64,000 nucleotides of DNA from Peltaster fructicola (taxonomy: Eukaryota; Ascomycota; Dothideomycetes), in assembly GCA_001592805.2 (NCBI GenBank), contig CP051139.1, positions 1,240,001-1,304,000 of the forward strand, written 5' to 3'. Shown here piece by piece: positions 13,415 through 25,439 of the stretch (position 1 is the stretch's first letter; each line of letters begins with the position of its first letter). The notes beneath the pieces are model-generated. The model worked only from the letters and a program-made list of their open reading frames with translations. It searched no databases and was not told the DNA's origin. Both the position numbers and the translations under genes were made by a program.

Positions 13415-13918
13415 AGAGGAAGCATTAGCTGGTCTCTCGAGGAGGACCACTGACAATGGCCGCAAGCTACACAACATGCTAGCAACTGGCGTGGCTAGCC
13501 ATGTAGCTGTGTACTATGAGTAGGTACTGGCAAGGTGCATGGCTCTCAGGACATTGGACTCGCAAGGGACAATTACGCCGAGACAATTTGACGATCTCAT
13601 GATTAAGCTTCCGCTATGCATCGAAGGCGAACTTAAGCTACGCAGACGCCAGGTGCCAGACCAGCAATGCGTCAGAACTACCGTTGCACGCGCTCATCAT
13701 CAGGCATGGTCACCAAGGCTTGATCATTAGAAGAGATCCGGAGACACTGCCAGTCCTGTTGCGAAGCCTATCGTCTGCACCACTCCCAGGTGCAGGTATG
13801 CGCTCAGGCTCGCACCTTTACTAGAGGCAGTACAAAAAGCATTGCCAAAGCTCTCTACGAGATCACATCGAAGACTTGTATTCTACACAGCAACGGATGT
13901 CAATATACTGATCTTGCT
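13415..13918. other. Intergenic between convergent ERV41 and LRO1
   Basis: About 500 bp of 3' flanks of two convergent genes. A small ORF at 13539-13730 shows no protein pattern. Nothing else is seen. Confidence 0.5.
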
Positions 13919-16149
13919 CTATAACTCATCAAGTAGCCTCTCAGCCTTGGACCGATCAGATGCCTGCTGTTCAGTCAGCACATCATCGCTTGGCCCTATC
14001 TCCTTGGCCACTGTATTATCATCCGGCTCGTGTCCGATTGGATGTGCACTTTCATGAGCCTCTGACTTCCTGTGCGCAGCTTCGGCTCGTTCAGCCAGGC
14101 CAGCAGCTATCGCATTGGGATCCTCGTTCTCGTCGTATATCTTGACGCGCAGAGCGTATTCCTTGATCTCACTCACGATCCTGTCCTTTATAAGATGTCC
14201 CTTACCGCCCGCGACTCGCAGGATCAGATCGTTCAACTCTCTTCTGCCAAGGATGTCCACATGGTCGCCAGTGTTTGGGCCGCCTCGCGGGTCTCGTGCA
14301 TCAGGCTTGTGAGGCATCTCATATGCGATGACTGAAATGTTTGATGGGTTAAAACGGTTGATCTTCCAACCGCGAGAGCACATGTATCCTGAGGATAGTA
14401 GGTTTACTGTGCCGTCGCCTTCGCCCATGACAACTCCGTGATCAACAAAGCCATCGGGAGTGTTTTGGAGGGTATCTGCATGGGTCAGCAAAGCTCTGTG
14501 CGCGCATGTTTGACTCACCAATATGTGCCGATGTCTTGTTGGTCAGATCTAGATCTTCACGGTAGTAGTACGCACGCTCCGTAGGCTTGCCCATGCCGTA
14601 GAAGCAATAAATCTTCATGCTCGGCGCTTTTGGCAGTCGAGTCTCTAGAGGATTCATCCACTTCTTGGGGATCTTCTGGTTTTGCTCGACCTCGTCCTTG
14701 GTGTGAGCGACGCCAAGACTGTATGCATTCTGAATGAGTCGTGCATACCACTCATCAGTGTTCTTCCACAGATACTGCAGCGACTCTCCCACGGTGAGCC
14801 ATCCGGGAGACTTGCTGCTGTTGGTGGCAGCAGGAAACTTCAAGAAGTTGCCAAAGGTGAAGTTTTGTCCTGGTCGATCATCTGGTGCCCATGTGTGATT
14901 GCCCCATACGGCATCACCACCAATTGGAAGCATACTACTTATGCCAGGCATATGTCTGAGTAGCTCCGCGCGCTCGAAACGACTCAGGAACTTCTCCATG
15001 CCATACACAGCAAATGCATTGAGCTGTGCAGTGTCTCTCATCTCGCCCGAAAGGATAGCCGGAATGTCCTTGACTGCACCAAGCATACAGCCTGAGATGT
15101 TTATCCACGCTTCGACGTGCTCCTCAATCCAGCTTTCACCGCCATCGCCATAGCCCTCGGCTTCTACCCAATGCATGAAGTAGAACAAAACCTGACTACC
15201 CATGCTGTGGCTCAGCAGTACAACCTTCTTGTCTTGTACCTTCTTGGCCACCTCGATGTGGTGCTTCAGTCTAGTGAAGTATCGGTCTCGTATCTCGTAG
15301 TTCTCATAGCTCATCCGCCAGTCATAGGCGGCCGTGAACGCATTGTTAGGGTCGTAGCCAATGGTCGCCAGATTCTCGAGAATCTTGTTCCAGATCCAGT
15401 ATCCGGTGATGAAGAAATCTGTTGCATCAAAACCTTGTGCAGCTCTGAGCTTAATACCAGGTGGATCAAGACCAGTCGTCTCGTCGAGCATGATATGTTT
15501 CTTCCAGCTCGCCTTGTCGAGAATAAGCGCCCGCATCATCGACCAAGATCCCCACAACCTCTTTCTAAAGTATTGTCGAGTGTGCTCTTCTGTACCCCAG
15601 CTCTCGAGTCCGGTGCTGATCACTCCTGGTATCATGATGACAGGGTGTCTCGCTTGGATGCCGTCACTCCGCGCCTTGAGGCCGACTGAGAAGGAATCGT
15701 AAGCAATAGCCTCCTTCTCTGAACTCTATAACACGGATCCTTAGCTTCTGCATCAGCCAGAGTTATGGCGCCGATCGCAAGCTTACCTGCAGGTCCTTGA
15801 CATCGTTGATCAGGCCGGCGGGTATGACATCCAGTATCCCGCTAAGATGCAAATCACTGAGCCCAGCCAAGTCTACCAGTTTGTCGAGACTGCCGGTGGG
15901 AGTTGCAAACGTCGCCGCGAGGACAAGTCCGAAGACACCTCCCAAACCGAACACCCAGGCATTGCGCCTCTTTGCGCCCTTGACTCTGATCCTGCTCTTC
16001 TTCTTGTAGCTTTCGAGCGTGCTCGTCGGCACGACTTTCAGCGCGTGTCCATTGCCAATGTGGTGCGGCGCAGGGCTCTGCTCGCGCGAGGCTGGAGGAG
16101 AGCTCTCTGGTGTGTAGATGCCAAAGATGCGCCGTCTCAAAGTTGACAT
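13919..16149 (-). CDS. LRO1: Phospholipid:diacylglycerol acyltransferase (PDAT)
   Basis: Transfers an acyl group from the sn-2 position of a phospholipid to diacylglycerol, making triacylglycerol at the ER and lipid droplets. 708 aa in three exons: 15787-16149, 14519-15725 and 13919-14475, with introns of 61 and 43 bp in matching phases. Residues 1-60 are basic and cytosolic. One transmembrane helix follows (about 62-83), then the luminal LCAT-like alpha/beta hydrolase. The lid region (PGVISTGLESWG), salt-bridge tryptophan region (YDWRMSYENYE), nucleophile elbow SHSMGS (Ser near residue 295), catalytic Asp context GDGTVNLLS and catalytic His context GDHVDILGR are all present. Length is close to yeast Lro1. 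The C-terminal 80 residues are a charged, variable tail rich in Ala/Glu. No sign of damage. Confidence 0.95.
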
Positions 16150-16445
16150 TGCAGAAGATGTCTAGATTAGTGGTGCATGAGAGGTTTGATGTCACAGTGA
16201 CACTCAGTAAGGATGAGAAAGCGCACTGCGTCTCACTGGCATCCTTGGTCAGAATCGAGGATGGAGATTCTTGAAATGACGGGCATGCATGTAGGCTCCA
16301 AGATTGGAAGCTTGACGTCAGGCACGCGAGCCAGTGAAGGTTTTCAACGGCCTGGCGTCGTTGTGGAGCAGTCGATCAGGCACACATCTTTCCTGGGCAC
16401 GTGTGACAGATCCCTGTTCGATACAATGCATAACACCTCGCACTG

Positions 16446-17202
16446 ATGGCTACGCAGGAGGCGCAAGCTGTCCACAAGACGAAGATTCGCTATGTTACCT
16501 ATAGCTCCGACCAGGAAGCGACACTTCTACCAGCCATCCGACAGCTAATATCTAAAGACTTGTCTGAGCCTTATAGTATCTATGTCTATCGATTCTTCCT
16601 GCATGGCTGGCCGAACCTGTCACATTGCGTAGGTGAACAAGCATGGTACCGACCTCACGCTGATCATGTAGGCTATGGATGAGGACGGCAACCTCATTGG
16701 AGTGATCGTCTGCAAGCTTGAACCACATCGAGGTGGCCCTATGCGAGGCTATATAGCAATGCTTGCTACAAGGTCTGATTATCGAGGTCAAGGCATCGCT
16801 ACCAAGCTCGTCGAGCTCGCTACACAGAAGATGATCGATCAGGGCGCAGACGAGGTACGTGAAGTACTCCTGGCACGAGGCAGGTCTGACCATGTGTAGA
16901 TTGCTCTGGAGACAGAAGTCGACAATGTACCGTCTCTACGGATATATGAGAAACTCGGTTTCCTGAGGACGAAACGATTACATCGATATTATCTCAGCGG
17001 CACGACCGCATTTCGACTGATACTCTATGTCAAGCCTGGTATACCATACATGAAGACAACTCGACCAGAATATGCTCCACCGCCGGAAGATCCTGCAAAC
17101 CATATGCATGGCGCCATGAGTGAGGACCTGCTTGTTCGACAAGCTGCTCAGCTAGACGTGGAGGATGTCTACCATGAGAGAGCCGACGTCACAGGACGAT
17201 GA
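16446..17202 (+). CDS. NAA30: N-alpha-acetyltransferase 30, NatC catalytic subunit
   Basis: GNAT-fold enzyme (Mak3 in yeast) that acetylates N-terminal Met followed by hydrophobic residues, with Naa35 and Naa38 as partners at the ribosome. 222 aa in three exons: 16446-16628, 16672-16854 and 16900-17202; both introns are about 45 bp and in phase 0. Family residues are clear: LSEPYSIYVYRFFLHGWP in the substrate-binding loop, GYIAMLATRSDYRGQGIATKLVE with the acetyl-CoA R/Q-x-x-G-x-G/A loop, and VDNVPSLRIYEKLGFLRTKRLHRYYL..AFRLIL near the end of the GNAT fold. About 50 residues follow the usual end of the yeast protein, Pro-rich and then acidic; that tail is variable in filamentous fungi. It is divergent from LRO1 with 296 bp between the starts, so the two may share a promoter region. 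Confidence 0.93.
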
Positions 17203-17428
17203 GCGACTGACTGCGCACGATGAGGGATTGTCCAGCGTACACTCTGGGTTCTGAATTACGAAGCATACAGCCTTACAGAGCTCATGTGTAGCAAGTGCGG
17301 TTACAGGAGAACTAGGCTATGCGGATCTTTCTTCGGCACTTCCAAGGTCAGTTCTAGGGTCAACGCAGAGACAAGACGAGGCGTACTGGAGGTTCTACTC
17401 GTGTGGATTCTAAACGGCTCCGACCTGA

Positions 17429-18229
17429 CTACAACCTCGACTTGCCCGCATACAGCTCAGGATCTAGCTCTGAAGTGCACAGGATGCAGGTGTCTCTTAG
17501 ACTTGGCAGTCTGTCTCTGTGGTTGACCTCCTGGTAATCCTTACTCGCAAGCATGTCGACGAAATGCCTGATGGATGGATAGTGCGCGAGCGCAAACTCT
17601 TCCCAGCCGGCATTGTCTTCATCCGATGTGCCTTGCTTCGGCACGACCTTGCCCACCAGCTTCGCGTCACCACCTCGTCGAGCTCCGATGGTCTCGGAGA
17701 AAGCTTTGCCATAGCGTCGATAGGACTCATCTGCGCCCTTCTCAGGCTTGAACGCCAGGAGATTGAGCATGCTGACAGCACCGGTTTGGCCTAGAGTGAA
17801 GCCTTTGCTCCAGTCAAGCAGCTCAGTGTTGAGCTCGAGACCTTGTGCTGAGTCCGCCATGCGTGGCTCATCCATCGAGCCTGTGAGTTTGGGCACATCT
17901 CCTTGTTGAGGATGTAAGAGGCGGTCGTTCTTCTGTTCGAAGCCATTCGTCACCCTGCTCGGAATTCCAGCGTTCATACTCCAATGATTCTGAATCCAGT
18001 CTTTACCACCGTAGACACCCGGTAGCTTTGACGTAGCAGGCAGTATGATGAGAAGATCCCATGATGGCGTCAGTAGTGCATTCACGGAGAGCTTCTCAGG
18101 TTTGATGATCCATCGTACAACTCGCGCTGCTACCAGCGGCTTGACACCGGATGATGAGATTGCGCGAAGATAGTCAGAGACAGTGTGACCAGCCGACAGG
18201 CTGATTAGATGTAACGTCGCGAGAGGCAT
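17429..18229 (-). CDS. DUF1330-like dimeric alpha/beta-barrel protein
   Basis: Single-exon protein of 266 aa that appears to contain two ferredoxin-like alpha/beta-barrel repeats of the DUF1330/EthD kind. The first runs about residues 3-90, starting PLATLHLISL. The second begins near residue 138 with VSMLNLLAFKP, followed by SYRRYGKAFSETIGARRGGDAKLVGKVV and HYPSIRHFVDMLASKDYQEVNHRDR, which match the family's metal-free antioxidant/monooxygenase-like fold. The biochemical role is unknown. The start is the ATG at 18229; the frame continues upstream to a GTG, which is unlikely in a fungus. The C-terminal CILCTSEL is a typical closing strand. It lies downstream of the HAK transporter on the same strand, with no evident functional link. 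Confidence 0.75.
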   Translation of the reverse strand: MPLATLHLISLSAGHTVSDYLRAISSSGVKPLVAARVVRWIIKPEKLSVNALLTPSWDLLIILPATSKLPGVYGGKDWIQNHWSMNAGIPSRVTNGFEQKNDRLLHPQQGDVPKLTGSMDEPRMADSAQGLELNTELLDWSKGFTLGQTGAVSMLNLLAFKPEKGADESYRRYGKAFSETIGARRGGDAKLVGKVVPKQGTSDEDNAGWEEFALAHYPSIRHFVDMLASKDYQEVNHRDRLPSLRDTCILCTSELDPELYAGKSRL

Positions 18230-18592
18230 GTTTTCGAAATGGTGAATCACGCCTGGTTGTGTTCACTCGAGAAGCATGGCTTGTATCCTCGGCAAACTAT
18301 TTGGTGTCACTTCCTACGCGATGTCCCTCACGTCATCATGGACAACTTGTCAAGTGATAGCTTCTCTGAACTGGTTATTGCGGTAGAATAATGGCAGCAC
18401 TGACTCACCCAGAAGTAGTAGTTCGCATGACAGGAAAGTGAGCAAACTGTGCGATTCGGACATGGTACGCATGATACTTGTGTCAAATTGGATCACCACC
18501 GAGCACTTCGTGTACGTGAACCTGTTATATCCTATCCTACGTCACATCGTCATACAGCCCACTCATCATCTCTATCCAGTTCTGTATCACAA
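18230..18592. other. Intergenic, 360 bp
   Basis: 3' flank of the HAK transporter and 5' flank of the DUF1330-like gene, which run in tandem. No motif of note. Confidence 0.5.
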
Positions 18593-21099
18593 TCAGATCT
18601 CCTTCACGAATCCAATCTCCACCAGTCGATCGCGTGGTAGTGGCAAGTTGGCCATTTTGTTGCGCGTGTTGTATCTGATGAACAGGAAGATAGAAAGTAA
18701 GACCCTGCGCCACAAGGGACACTTGCCGATGTTCATATCTTCCTTACCGACCACATACAGGACTCGGCTCGCGTACGCGTTCTCCAGGTAGGTGATGGCT
18801 TTGGTGACCTCTACGTTGTCGTCATGTATGGGAGTCTTAGACTGCTCGGCTGTGTTGCTGCTATTGACTGCCTTCTCATCAGAGTTTGGATCGATATTGG
18901 TGACTTCACCGGTGTCCTGAGGCGTACTACCAGGTTGATGGACAGTCCTTGCGAGAATGTGTCGCTTGAGCTGTGTGAAGACGACCTGAGCGAGGTCCGG
19001 CGAAATGACCTCGTCCATGTACCCATGGCGGACCACAATCCGGTAGCAGTTTGGTAGCTTCATCTTGCTGACCCAGTAACGCTCATCGTCTGGGACGGAG
19101 GGCTTCTCAACGGCACGAAGGTTGAGGAAGACCGATACTTCTGGCAAGACGACCATCTTCTCCATGAATTGACTGAAGACGATAGGTGTTTTATCACCCA
19201 CTTTGTCGAAGAAGACGCCAAATCCTCGACTCTGGCTGATCTCTTCGTCGTTGTACTGCACCAGATGATACTTGCCGTCTTTCTCACGGACAAACTTAGA
19301 AATCGGGAGTCTGTCTTTTGCCTCAGCCGTCCACTGCTGCTCTTTACCAAAGCGCCAAAGGATGAAGACTGAGGCAAGGATGATTGCGAGGGTGATTGTG
19401 AACCATCCTCCAGCTGGAACCTTGGTCAAGGCTGCCGACAACAAAGTGCAGTCGATACAGGCGATGGCCAGCGATGGGATGAACACCACCCACCATGGGA
19501 AGCGCCATACGATCATCGCCACTAGCGTGACCATGCAGGTATCGAAGAAGGTAACGAACATGACGCAGACGCCATAAGCATTACCCAAAGATGTCGTATT
19601 ATTGTAGATGGCTGCGATGAGGACTGTGCCGATCATGAGAAGCCAATTGACCAACGGTACGAACAGCTGGTTGTGATAGACCTTGCTGGTGTGAATGATC
19701 TTGATTGTGGGGAAGTACGATAGCTTCGTGATCTGAGCCAGAAGCTGGAAGGTTGCAGTAATGATAGCCTGTGAAGCCACAATGGCTGTTACGAAGTCAG
19801 CACAGGGCAACCGCTCGACGGGATCAGCATACCTGCAAGAACTGCGAAGACAAGCAATGGGATGACCATGCCATTTGGTGCTGTCAAGAAGACTGGGTTA
19901 CTGTAGGCGTCTGCATTCACACTAATGTATGCTGCTTGACCGCAATACGTCAACAGCAGCATTGGCAAGCAGTAGCCTATCCATGAAAGCTGAATGGCTC
20001 GCATGGAGAAAGCGCCGAGATCTGTAAACGTCAGCTCATGCAACATGCGCGCAATAGGCTACAACTGACCAGCAAACAAAGCCTCACAGCCTGATATGGC
20101 CAGCAGCGTAGAAGCCAAGGCGAGCCAGCCGTCATGTCCATTCCTGATCAGAAACTGGAAGCTCTCATTTGGCGCGAAAGCTCGCAGCACTCTCCAGTCG
20201 TATTTGACGAGATTGTAGATTCCAACACCGCCAGTCATGCCCAGCCAGATGATGACGATAGGAGCGAAGATGCTTCCCAAGCGACCTGTACCAAGTGGTT
20301 GCACGAAGAACAGGACGATCAGAATGGCGCAGGTGACTCCGACAACGACTCCGTTGCTGACGGTGGTCGCAACGTTGAGTCCCTGTACAGCGCCAAGCAC
20401 TGACTGAGCAGGGGTGAGGACACCATCACTCATGACCATGGAGACCGCCAGGACACCGATAGTCTTTAGCAAACCTCGTAGCACCAGGCTGTTCTCGAGT
20501 CCATTCCGAAGTTTGCGATTGAACTTGGGTATCTCGTTCGTCTTGTATCGCTCCATACGCAAGGTCTTGTCCTCTTTCGGATCGATGTTGGTAATGTTTG
20601 CATATCTCGCGAGCAGAGAGTACGTCGAGAACGTACCGCCCTCACCTTCGTTGTCTGCATTCAGGATAATGATAATATACTTGAGTGTGACGACAATGAT
20701 AAGTTCCCAGATGACAATGGAGAGGATACCGACAAGATCTTCGTTCGATGGATCGTCAGAGAAGACCGAAGAGAAGACATAAAGAGGTGACGTGCCAATG
20801 TCACCATAGATGACACCAATGGACTGATACGCGAGCCAGAAAAGCTGCGCGCCGTGAAAGACCTGCTTCACCTTGTAGTCGCTGGGCATAGTACTTGCTT
20901 CCGGATCCTCCTCATCTGCAGTCATAGCACGACTGCCACGCCTACGGAAGTCGAACGACCTGCCGCGATGGCTATTGGGAATCGAGACGGTTCTGCCGAA
21001 GACGATGCCATGATTCGTGTCGACGCCTGAGGTCTCGCCACTTGCGTGTGTCTTCACCGGCCGCAGCTGGTTATCGACGAAAGTGATTCCTGTCGACAT
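18593..21099 (-). CDS. HAK/KUP-type potassium transporter
   Basis: High-affinity K+ uptake permease of the plasma membrane (HAK/KUP/KT family, probably K+-H+ symport), 803 aa. Three exons fit: 20070-21099, 19833-20021 and 18593-19785, with introns of 48 and 47 bp. About twelve transmembrane helices span residues 85-540. Family signatures include GVIYGDIGTSPLYVFSSVF in helix 1, ADNEGEGGTFSTYSLLAR after helix 2, MVMSDGVLTPAQSVLGAVQG in the middle, SGCEALFAGDLGAFS across the first splice junction, and ASQAIITATFQLL across the second. The long hydrophilic C-terminus (about 260 residues) with PIVFSQFMEKM.LPEVSVFLNLR and RYWVSKMKLPNCYRIVVRHGYMD is characteristic of the fungal members. The N-terminal 80 residues are charged, with an RSFDFRRRGSR phosphorylation-like motif. 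It appears intact. Confidence 0.95.
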
Positions 21100-21965
21100 G
21101 GTGTCCCCGATAGCAATTCTTCAGGCTCTTTCTTTCTGTCGAGGTGCTAGACCTAAGTCGCACACTGTTGGAACTGTCTTGTAGACTGCTGAAAGGCTAG
21201 TATTGACTTGTGGGTGAAATATAATCTTTTCGATGTCTGAGGTAGTTACTCGCAATCGCGAGCAGCGAGTGTTAGCAAGATGAGAACATAATGTGGATCG
21301 AAAGAATACGACAGGCTGTAAGGAAGGGTGTGGACATGAGATCGACTGAAATGAGAGTTTCTCAAGACCGTAGGCAAAAAACGTGCAACGTGCTTTGGCA
21401 GAGCCACCAGAGGTGAGAGAGCTTTGGGGCCTAGATCGGAAACTGGAGGAAACAAGCATCCCCACTCAAAGCTTGTTATCGTTCACAATCACATGTCTAA
21501 CCACGCGCCACCACGCGTCGTGGGCGATGAGCCACCTGCATATTACCCGTCGTGCATACTCGAACTTGACCTGCTCAGCAGCCACAATGTCCTCACCTCT
21601 GTCCGAGCAGCTGTCGTTGTGACATCTCAGAATTGCTGTCTGTCCGCCGCAGGTCTTAGCGCCGATCGCATATACAACCACCTCGATCTTTGGCAAGGCA
21701 TATTCGCCAATGACGGCATCCGGCAAAGACTTCTTCTGGAAAAAAGCATCAGTCATAATGGTGCTGTTTTCGTCATGCTGATCATTGGTCTTGAACCAAA
21801 GCCTCCGATTACCGTTGCTCATCTCGACATCGGCGAAAGTCAAGCTGCCTTTGTGGGCCGGATCGACGTCAGTTTTGGTGAAAGCACAGCAGCCGAGTGG
21901 ACGGTAGATCTAAATGTTCGGAACAGTCCATATGTCATGAATTATGTACATGCTTCAAAGACACC
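21100..21965. other. Intergenic with an unexplained minus-strand ORF
   Basis: 866 bp between the 5' end of HAK and the 3' end of the P450. The minus strand is open from just after a stop near 21909 down to 21466, but without a good ATG start; the only internal ATG would give a product of about 115 aa. The plus strand of the same stretch is also open (21424-22116), so openness alone is weak evidence. No family recognised. Confidence 0.35.
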
Positions 21966-23680
21966 TCAATGGAAGGCAACAGTGACGCCCTTCGCCGGCT
22001 GGATGACAATGTCGGTCCTACAACCTGGAAAGCCATTGTTCTTGTCCTCAACCCTGCTGAAATGCTGCAATATCCTGACAGTGGTGTACGCCATTTCTGT
22101 GAGTGCAAACTGCTGACCTATGCATATCCTAGGACCAGCATTGAAAGGAATATATGACGATGAGCCTCTCCAAGTCTTCCAGCGCTCTGGAGCGAACTCC
22201 CGGTAGTCTGGGAAGTCCTCTGAAGTTGGCGGATAAATGTCAGATCGGTTCTGCATGACATAAGTGCTGTAGCCGACTTGAGTGTCTTTAAGCACAGCGA
22301 TGGGCTGGCTGCCGTCCGGACCACCTCCACGAGGGAGCGTCGTGTCCTTGAGTGCGACACGCACATTGTATGGCACAGTAGGGAAGAGTCGCAGCGTTTC
22401 GTTCAGCGTGTGTTGTAGATATCGCATGCTCTTGAGGTCGTCGTAGGTGGGCTTCTTGCTTGGATCCAGACCAACGTGTTGCTCGATCTCAGTACGCAGC
22501 TTCTCCACGACCTGAGGGTGGGTTGACAGCTGATAGAATAGCCAAGACAGCGTCACAGCCGTTGTGTCACGTCCCGCGAGAAGCACAGCAACGATCTGAT
22601 CTCGCAGTATCTGCCTGTCCCGCGTGTAGCTGGCGATGGCATGCAGGAAAGTGTATCCCTCATCAGACCTGGTCTTCTTCTCAAGCTCTTCCGGAGATAA
22701 AGCCAGTGCCTCATCAATGAAGCGATCGGTGAAGCGATTGAGGAACTGGATTGATTCGTTGTACTTCGTCCTCGGGACAAACGCTTTGAGAGGACCGGCT
22801 CGTGCGATGATAGCTTGCGTGTGCTGCACCTGGCCAAAGTGGCGAGCAAAGTCCGAGTCCGCGTTCTTCAAGCTGTCCACATTGAAGCCAAAGAGGAAGT
22901 CTGTCGCGGCATCGAGAGTGTAGCGGAAGAAGAGGTCGTCAATCCGGACTGTACTGCCAGCACCAGCACCTTTGAGTAAGGGCAGAAGATCCTGGAGGTG
23001 ATGCTCGAAGATGTGCAGATCGCTCACTCTGTCCTTGATGAATTGTGGTCGCAGGAGTGTGCGGCTATTCTGCCATCGCTCTCCATCGGTAGTGAAGATG
23101 CCTGTCGTTGTCAGCATGGCCTTCGAAATGCCGGGATCCAACTTACTGTGCCCTAGAAACGGATGCCAGTCCTTCTGCAACGACATTAGCAAAGCCCACA
23201 CTCTTTCTAGTCCAAAGTACATACCTGGAACTGTTCGCCCTTTCCAAAGTCATGGAACTGAGTCGCTAAGACTGCTTTGATGTTCTCTTCGTCCGCAGTC
23301 AAGATGAGCCGTCCACCCAACACGATACTCTCGGTTGTCCATGCATGCTCTTTACCAATCATCTTTGCCGCCTTGGCGTAGTTCTTCCACCATAATTGGT
23401 CATTTTTATGTTTCGAGAAGTAGTAGATAGCCTGTGCGATGAAGCCGACATTGCTAGGAGAGAAACTTCGCATGCGTGGTGCTCTGGCGCCCAACGCAGA
23501 GATCTTCAGCTCCTTGTTGACTTGGCTGATGGTGTTGTTGACGATCCATATTGTCGACAGGCCAATTGCTGACAAGAAGGCATAGCGAGGTAGACGAGTT
23601 TCGTAAGACAGAACTAAGAATATGAAGAGGACGTAAAGCACAGTAGCCGTAGCGATCCGATCGAGAATGAAGCGCAGCAT
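21966..23680 (-). CDS. Cytochrome P450, CYP52-like (alkane/fatty-acid hydroxylase type)
   Basis: Membrane-anchored haem monooxygenase, 554 aa, exons 23225-23680 and 21966-23174 around a 50-bp intron with TGCTAATG branch. The N-terminal 60 residues contain two hydrophobic stretches (ATVLYVLFIFLVL; AFLSAIGLSTIWIV) that anchor it in the ER. Conserved sites are all present: I-helix AGRDTTAVTLSW, K-helix ETLRLFPTVPYNVR, the region PERWKTW and the haem loop FNAGPRICIGQQFALTE with the Cys ligand. The overall pattern (LGHSKLDPGISKAMLTTTGIFTTDGERWQNSRTLLRPQF-like C-helix region) is that of CYP52/CYP63/CYP584 enzymes, which hydroxylate the ends of alkanes and fatty acids. Precise family and substrate cannot be set from sequence reading alone. 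A TATATAT tract about 110 bp upstream of the ATG may be the core promoter. Confidence 0.92.
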
Positions 23681-24335
23681 AGTTGTTGTCTGTCCGTTTG
23701 CCTGCTGATCAAGAGTCAAGGAGAGAAGAACATCCTGTGATGCGAATGGGACGAATGAGCTGCACACCCGGCAGAATGATGCTGATGCTATATATCTGAC
23801 CCCACGGTAGCGCCCCTCTATACCGGAGAGACTGACGACCGATGCGTCAAAGGTAGTGCGTTTGCTGGTCTCGCCAAGCGCGGTCGAATACCTACATGAA
23901 GGTTACTCGTGGCATGTGAAGGCGCTGCTGATCGCTGCGCGGCTCAACTACCAGACTCTGGAATGCATTAAAATCTTCGAGAATGTTGCACAAGGTGTTG
24001 AGTATGATGTTCCGCGGTCGAAATAGTCTGGAAATCGTGTGTAGGAGACACGCTTGGACCATCCGAGGCTTTACTGACGACACCGCCTGTATGGAAGGAC
24101 GATCTATCAAGCGATGCTCGTAGCGAGGCTGACCACGATCATGCGTGTTACCGTACAATGCTATGCTTCTGTTACATGAGTATCGCTGGGGATTGTTCCA
24201 ACGTATAAAACAAGATGGGTCGCCTGCCTTTGCAGGACCAATCCATCGGATCTGCTTACTAGAGCGCAGATCTATACCGGCAACCGACAGTACTGCTCAC
24301 TGCAGTCTGCCACGGTCTATTCTCAGCCTGTCTTC
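23681..24335. other. Intergenic, 655 bp
   Basis: 5' flank of the P450, including CTATATAT at 23788-23796, and 3' flank of the mitochondrial carrier gene. ORFs here are short and featureless. Confidence 0.5.
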
Positions 24336-25439
24336 TCAGGGTGAGTCCCTTGGCTCAGGCTTTAGCCCTACGAGGAGATCTCTCGTCATCTCAAAGCTCA
24401 GCCAACTGCTGGCCATGCTGGGTGCGACCTTCAACAGGTTGGGTACTATGCCTTTGTATAAACCTGCTATCCCTTCGTGTTTCAGGATAACTCGTACTGC
24501 GTCGAATATGCTCTTATATTGGTATCCCATCCCCGACATGGTATTGATCTGAAAGCGTCGTCGAAGCACATCCCTACTAAAGTCAGCACTCCAATCACCC
24601 GCGACTTCAGACACTCACAATGGATATGTGCATGTCTGAGCGACTGCACCAGATATCGCTCCAGCTCCAAGCTTGCCCAGGGTTCCAGGATTCGCTTGTC
24701 CTTCAGGCGTAAAATATGCTCTGACAGATTCGTAGATCATGAAGTTTAGACCGACGTACGGTGCAACACCAGCCACGGTAGGCGCAATGCCTCTATAGAG
24801 TGCTCGAACGCCACCCTCGTGAATATACATCTGTTTCATTGTAGTCCACATTCCCGTCTTCCCACCTTCTGCTTGGAGCCCAGCAAACGAGGCAGTCTGT
24901 ATCGAGAGTCGCGTCCGTACGATGTCCAGTGGATAGGTGAATGTCACCGATGTTATACCAGCGAGCGCACCGCAGCATAATCGCATAAGAGGCGTTAATG
25001 GCGCGCCAGGCGTCGTCTCGAAGAACTAGCCAGTCAGTCTCCTTCCATATCGTCAACACCAAAAACCTACCTTCTTATAGATGTTGTAGCTGCCGAACTG
25101 CACCGCGCTGTAAGGAACAATACGCACGCAATTGGTACCATTGCCAGCCATGAGCCCTCTCCATCCTTCCTCGCGCCACATCTTCGCCAGTGCTTTGCTT
25201 ATGCTCATCTTGTACTCCTCGCGTCCGACATTCTGAACTTGCAGGAGGATCTTAAGTCGCTCCAGAGGACTCACTACCGTGCGCGACACAGCTCCAGCGA
25301 CGCCTCCTGCTATGAATGAGGCGACCACTGCTTGTGAAATATAGGTACGGGTTGCATAGAAGCGTATTGGCGGCGGCGGCGGCGGCGGAGGCTCCATCTT
25401 CTTGGAGGCCGCGGGAGCGTTCAACATGGTGGAAGACAT
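24336..25439 (-). CDS. Mitochondrial carrier (SLC25) protein, YPR011C-like
   Basis: Inner-membrane mitochondrial carrier, 337 aa, exons 25071-25439, 24619-25025 and 24336-24573. Three repeats each carry the family PxD/ExxK/R motif: SPLERLKILLQ in repeat 1, YPLDIVRTRLS in repeat 2, and YPLDVLRRRFQ in repeat 3. The third is formed across the second intron, which confirms that junction. GLMAGNGTNCVRIVPYSAVQFGSY and ALYRGIAPTVAGVAPYVGLNFMIYE are the matching even-helix segments. The pattern is closest in my memory to the yeast YPR011C group, reported to carry adenosine 5'-phosphosulfate and PAPS. Related groups (CoA, ATP-Mg) cannot be excluded. The ATG at 25439 is chosen; no in-frame ATG exists further up. 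The N-terminus has a run of eight prolines encoded by a GGC/CCG microsatellite (see findings). Confidence 0.9.

Noticed and set aside
21424-22116. Long plus-strand ORF across the P450 3' end.
   Set aside because: Its second half is antisense to well-supported P450 coding sequence and has no motif; most likely a shadow ORF.
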